Positions 6,558 to 9,044 of a DNA stretch of 9,044 bases are shown piece by piece. This DNA comes from Vulcanimicrobiota bacterium (GTDB lineage Bacteria > Vulcanimicrobiota > Vulcanimicrobiia > Vulcanimicrobiales > Vulcanimicrobiaceae). Each line of letters starts with the position of its first letter. Positions within the stretch are counted from its first letter, which is position 1. Made by a program: the position numbers and the translations under genes. Location: positions 1 to 9,044 of the forward strand of contig PMUE01000201.1 in the NCBI GenBank assembly GCA_003167055.1. Reading direction: 5' to 3'. The notes beneath the pieces are model-generated. The model searched no databases. It was given only the letters and a program-made list of their open reading frames with translations, and had not been told where the DNA came from.

Positions 6558-7166
6558 ATGCGCCGGATCCCTCTCTTGGTAGCCATAGCGCTGCTGGCCG
6601 CGGCAATCGGTGATCCATTGGTGGAGACGATTGCGAATAGTGGCATCCTCGGTCCGCGCTTTGCCGACAACGACCACTCGAGTGTCATTCCGGCCCTGAT
6701 CGTGGGGGCCGCACTCGCGCTGTTCTTGATGGCTTTAGAGTGCCGGCGGCTCGTGCGATCGCGTAGCGAGACTCGCGAGCGGCCGCCGATTCACGACATG
6801 CCGTTTGTGGTGATCCTACAACTTGGCGTGGTCTTCGTGATGGAGAGCAGCGAACAAGTCTTCTGTGAGGGCGGCCTGCTCGGCGGCACGGCCTGGCTCG
6901 GCGGCCCCGTGTGGTTCAGTCTTCTTGCGCACGTCTGCATCGGGGCGATCTGCACGGTGTTGGTGGCGCACGGCATGCGCGCCATCGTTCGGCGCTGCGC
7001 GACGCTGGTCGAAATCGTTCTAGATCGCATTCTATGCGCTTTCGGGCGCAAGACCGCGACGATCTTCGCGCGGCGCGACGATGAAGTTCCGCGCTGCCGT
7101 ACACAAATGTTGCACGTTCACCAATGCGGCGAACGTGCGCCCCCGTATCTGCTCATCCTGACGTAA
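6558..7166 (+). CDS. Unrecognised four-helix membrane protein with Cys/His tail
   Basis: A 202-residue inner-membrane protein I do not recognise. Hydrophobic segments lie at about 4-20 (possibly a signal anchor), 42-62, 81-97 and 116-140. A basic loop (RRLVRSRSETRER, 63-75) after the second segment suggests a cytoplasmic side. Segment three is followed by MESSEQVFCEGGLLGG and WLGGPVWF, a Gly-rich stretch with acidic residues and Cys103 near the membrane. The C-terminal ~60 residues are soluble and include C180, H186, H188 and C190, spaced in a way that could bind a metal, then ERAPP. The start is well supported: AGGGAG at 6541-6546 lies 11 bases before the ATG. The gene follows the dehydrogenase by 19 bp and precedes a receptor gene by 24 bp, so it is probably in their operon. 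A role in metal or heme handling is suggested only by the tail and the receptor neighbour. Confidence 0.7.
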   Translation: MRRIPLLVAIALLAAAIGDPLVETIANSGILGPRFADNDHSSVIPALIVGAALALFLMALECRRLVRSRSETRERPPIHDMPFVVILQLGVVFVMESSEQVFCEGGLLGGTAWLGGPVWFSLLAHVCIGAICTVLVAHGMRAIVRRCATLVEIVLDRILCAFGRKTATIFARRDDEVPRCRTQMLHVHQCGERAPPYLLILT

Positions 7167-7190
7167 TACCACTTCGTCAAGAGGAGCATC

Positions 7191-9044
7191 ATGAAGGCTT
7201 TTATACGGGCGCGAATGCTCTTCGCGCTGAGCGTCATTTTCGTGAGCGGGTTCGGACAAGCCGGCGCTGCTGAAGCGACGACGGGTACGGTCGTCGGCGT
7301 CGTGACTGCAAGCGGTGTGCCGGTCGCCAACGCGAGCCTCACGCTGGCGTCGCCATCCGGGATGTACAGCGCGAGGTCGGATGTTCGCGGCCGGTTTAGC
7401 TTGCTCGGCGTGGCGCCCGATGTCTACGTCGTTTCGGTGCAAGCGAGCGGATACCAGTCGGCAAAGCAGAACGGCGTCGTTGTGCTTCCCGGACAGACGC
7501 AGTACGTCGCGTTCCGTCTCGTGCCCACACTTGCAACGATCGCGAGCGTTCAATCGACGAGTCGCGCGTTTGCCACCGGTAGCACGAGCGACTCTTTCAC
7601 CGTGAGCGGCGCGCAAGCACGAGCTATTTCGCCTCCGGTTTCGTCGTCGGGCCTTGCAACCTATATCGAAGGTACGGTGCAGGGTGCGATTGCTTCGGTC
7701 CCCGGCGTCGTCCTCGATCCGTTTGCGAACAGCATTCTTCGCGGCAGCAAGGTCTCGGATGCGACCTTCGACTACGACTCAGTGACGATTCCGCAGGGCC
7801 TGGTCGCGGAACCCGGCGGTAACATCGTTGGCGCGCAGCTTCCGACGACCGGTGTGGCCTATACGACCACAACGCTCGCGGGCTACACGAATCAAGGTGA
7901 GAACTCGCTGGGCGGCGTTATCGACGAGATCCCCGCGGTCGGCACCTATCCGGGAAGCGTCACGCTCGAGAGCGGTGTCGGCGCCGGCGCGCAATTCCAG
8001 CAGACGACGCTGCAAGTGCTCGGCGCGACACCGGATTTGAAGTGGCGCTACGCGTTCGCGACGATGACCGGCAGTCAGTATTTCCTCTACGGCAATGGTT
8101 CGTTCTATCCGGAGGAGGCGGCGACGTATGGCCTCGCCCTGCAAAATCGCGGCGAGTACTCGATGGAATCCAACGTTCACTATCGCATCGATTCAAATGA
8201 CGACGTCTCGATCTTGGGGCTTGTCGGACAGGCGACGTACGACCAGTACGCATCGCCGTACGCGGGCGAAACGGTCGGCGCGTTCGACGGAGAAACGGCA
8301 GCCGGCACACCAGTGACCTATCCGGGCGAAGTGAACCCGAACGCGCCGGTCAATTACGCCTCGGGCATCCGCGGTGTCTACAACATCCTCAAGGCGCAAT
8401 GGCTCCATAACGGCGCGCACTCGCTCTCGCGCGTGCAGCTTTACCAATCGCAATATGGCTCACAGGCCGGCGGTCCGTTCTGGGACGAAAACGGTTGGCC
8501 TGACGGTATCATCTCGCTTTCCGAAACGCAGGGAAGCCGTCAGACGGGCTTGGGCTACGACGGTGACGACATCATCGGCGAGCGTCACGATCTTCGTTTC
8601 GGAGCCGAGTATAGTACGAATACATCATTTCTCAAGCAGGTCGTTCCGACGGCCGGCGAGTTCATCACCTCGAATCCTACACAGATGTTTTATCTTGCGT
8701 ATGTTGGCGATACGTGGCACGTCGCGCCGCGCTTTGATCTCATGGCAACCGCGCGCTTCACCGACACCCATACCATTCCAAGCGCAGGCTCGATCTACGA
8801 CGACGATGCGCTCGATCCGCACGTCTCGGCCGTGTACAAGCTCACCAACAACATCGCCGCACGCATCACCTACGATCGCAATACGGTGGCGCCGCTGCCG
8901 CTCGAAGCGGATCGCGTCGATTCGACCAACGTCGATCCGAACACTGGATTGCTCGCACCGTTTGTGCAGCTGGCACCGGAGGTCGGCAACAACGTCACCT
9001 ACTCCCTCGAAGGCGGCACGCGCATGCAGTTTCGCGCGACGCTT
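7191..9044 (+). CDS. TonB-dependent receptor with carboxypeptidase-regulatory-like domain, 3' end missing
   Basis: The first 618 residues of an outer-membrane receptor; the frame is open to the last base and the barrel is incomplete. GAGGAG at 7181-7186, four bases before the ATG, fixes the start. Residues 1-27 form a Sec signal peptide ending GAA. Residues ~31-112 form a carboxypeptidase-regulatory-like (CarboxypepD_reg, Ig-like) domain: GTVVGVVTASGVPVANASL, then DVRGRFSLLGVAPDVYVVSV and ASGYQS. A plug-like region follows (~150-250), with SVPGVV, ILRGSKVSDATFDYDSVTI and NSLGGVIDEIP, divergent from the classic plug signatures seen in the other receptor here. From ~255 on, residues alternate as in beta-strands. 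Receptors with this N-terminal domain often take up polymers or complex ligands (as in SusC-type proteins), but no ligand can be assigned. It lies 24 bp after the membrane-protein gene and is probably co-transcribed with it. Confidence 0.88.
   Translation, partial: MKAFIRARMLFALSVIFVSGFGQAGAAEATTGTVVGVVTASGVPVANASLTLASPSGMYSARSDVRGRFSLLGVAPDVYVVSVQASGYQSAKQNGVVVLPGQTQYVAFRLVPTLATIASVQSTSRAFATGSTSDSFTVSGAQARAISPPVSSSGLATYIEGTVQGAIASVPGVVLDPFANSILRGSKVSDATFDYDSVTIPQGLVAEPGGNIVGAQLPTTGVAYTTTTLAGYTNQGENSLGGVIDEIPAVGTYPGSVTLESGVGAGAQFQQTTLQVLGATPDLKWRYAFATMTGSQYFLYGNGSFYPEEAATYGLALQNRGEYSMESNVHYRIDSNDDVSILGLVGQATYDQYASPYAGETVGAFDGETAAGTPVTYPGEVNPNAPVNYASGIRGVYNILKAQWLHNGAHSLSRVQLYQSQYGSQAGGPFWDENGWPDGIISLSETQGSRQTGLGYDGDDIIGERHDLRFGAEYSTNTSFLKQVVPTAGEFITSNPTQMFYLAYVGDTWHVAPRFDLMATARFTDTHTIPSAGSIYDDDALDPHVSAVYKLTNNIAARITYDRNTVAPLPLEADRVDSTNVDPNTGLLAPFVQLAPEVGNNVTYSLEGGTRMQFRATL

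Overview
The window is about 9 kb of dense, high-GC bacterial DNA with intergenic gaps mostly under 100 bp. It carries two TonB-dependent outer-membrane receptors and an exported lipoprotein, so the host is a diderm. The RpoB C-terminus, the receptor with a carboxypeptidase-regulatory-like N-terminal domain, the small Gly/Ala-rich exported protein and the frequent GCGATCGC octamer fit, in my judgement, an uncultured lineage near Eremiobacterota/Vulcanimicrobiota (WPS-2). That placement is from memory of family style, not from a search.

Layout. (1) 1-556 (+): the 3' end of rpoB. The conserved RpoB C-terminal motif is followed by about 156 residues that become strongly acidic. A 13-bp perfect hairpin (583-612) follows, and no rpoC starts downstream. 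(2) 647-2842 (+): a membrane-bound MASE1-like/GGDEF/EAL protein whose GGDEF signature is degenerate while the EAL catalytic set looks intact, so it is probably a c-di-GMP phosphodiesterase. (3) 5622-2843 (-): an apparent three-gene operon, transcribed right to left: a TonB-dependent receptor, a small secreted Gln/Ala/Glu-rich coiled-coil protein, and a small lipoprotein whose ATG overlaps the preceding stop (ATGA). The lipoprotein and EAL genes converge with zero spacing, and a 28-bp palindrome spans both stop codons. (4) 5647-9044 (+): an apparent operon diverging from (3) across only 24 bp. It contains a 3-hydroxyisobutyrate dehydrogenase-like gene broken by one extra base near 5745, an unrecognised four-helix membrane protein with a Cys/His-rich tail, and a second TonB-dependent receptor that runs off the window end.

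How they may work together. The two divergent operons both centre on nutrient or metal receptors and may form one uptake island, but neither receptor's ligand can be read from the sequence. The EAL protein is probably an independent signalling gene. The most unusual features are the hyperacidic RpoB tail with the missing rpoC neighbour, the HIP1-like octamer enrichment, and the uncharacterised receptor-associated small proteins. I found no tRNA, rRNA, CRISPR array, insertion sequence or phage gene, and no gene-free stretch over 300 bases.
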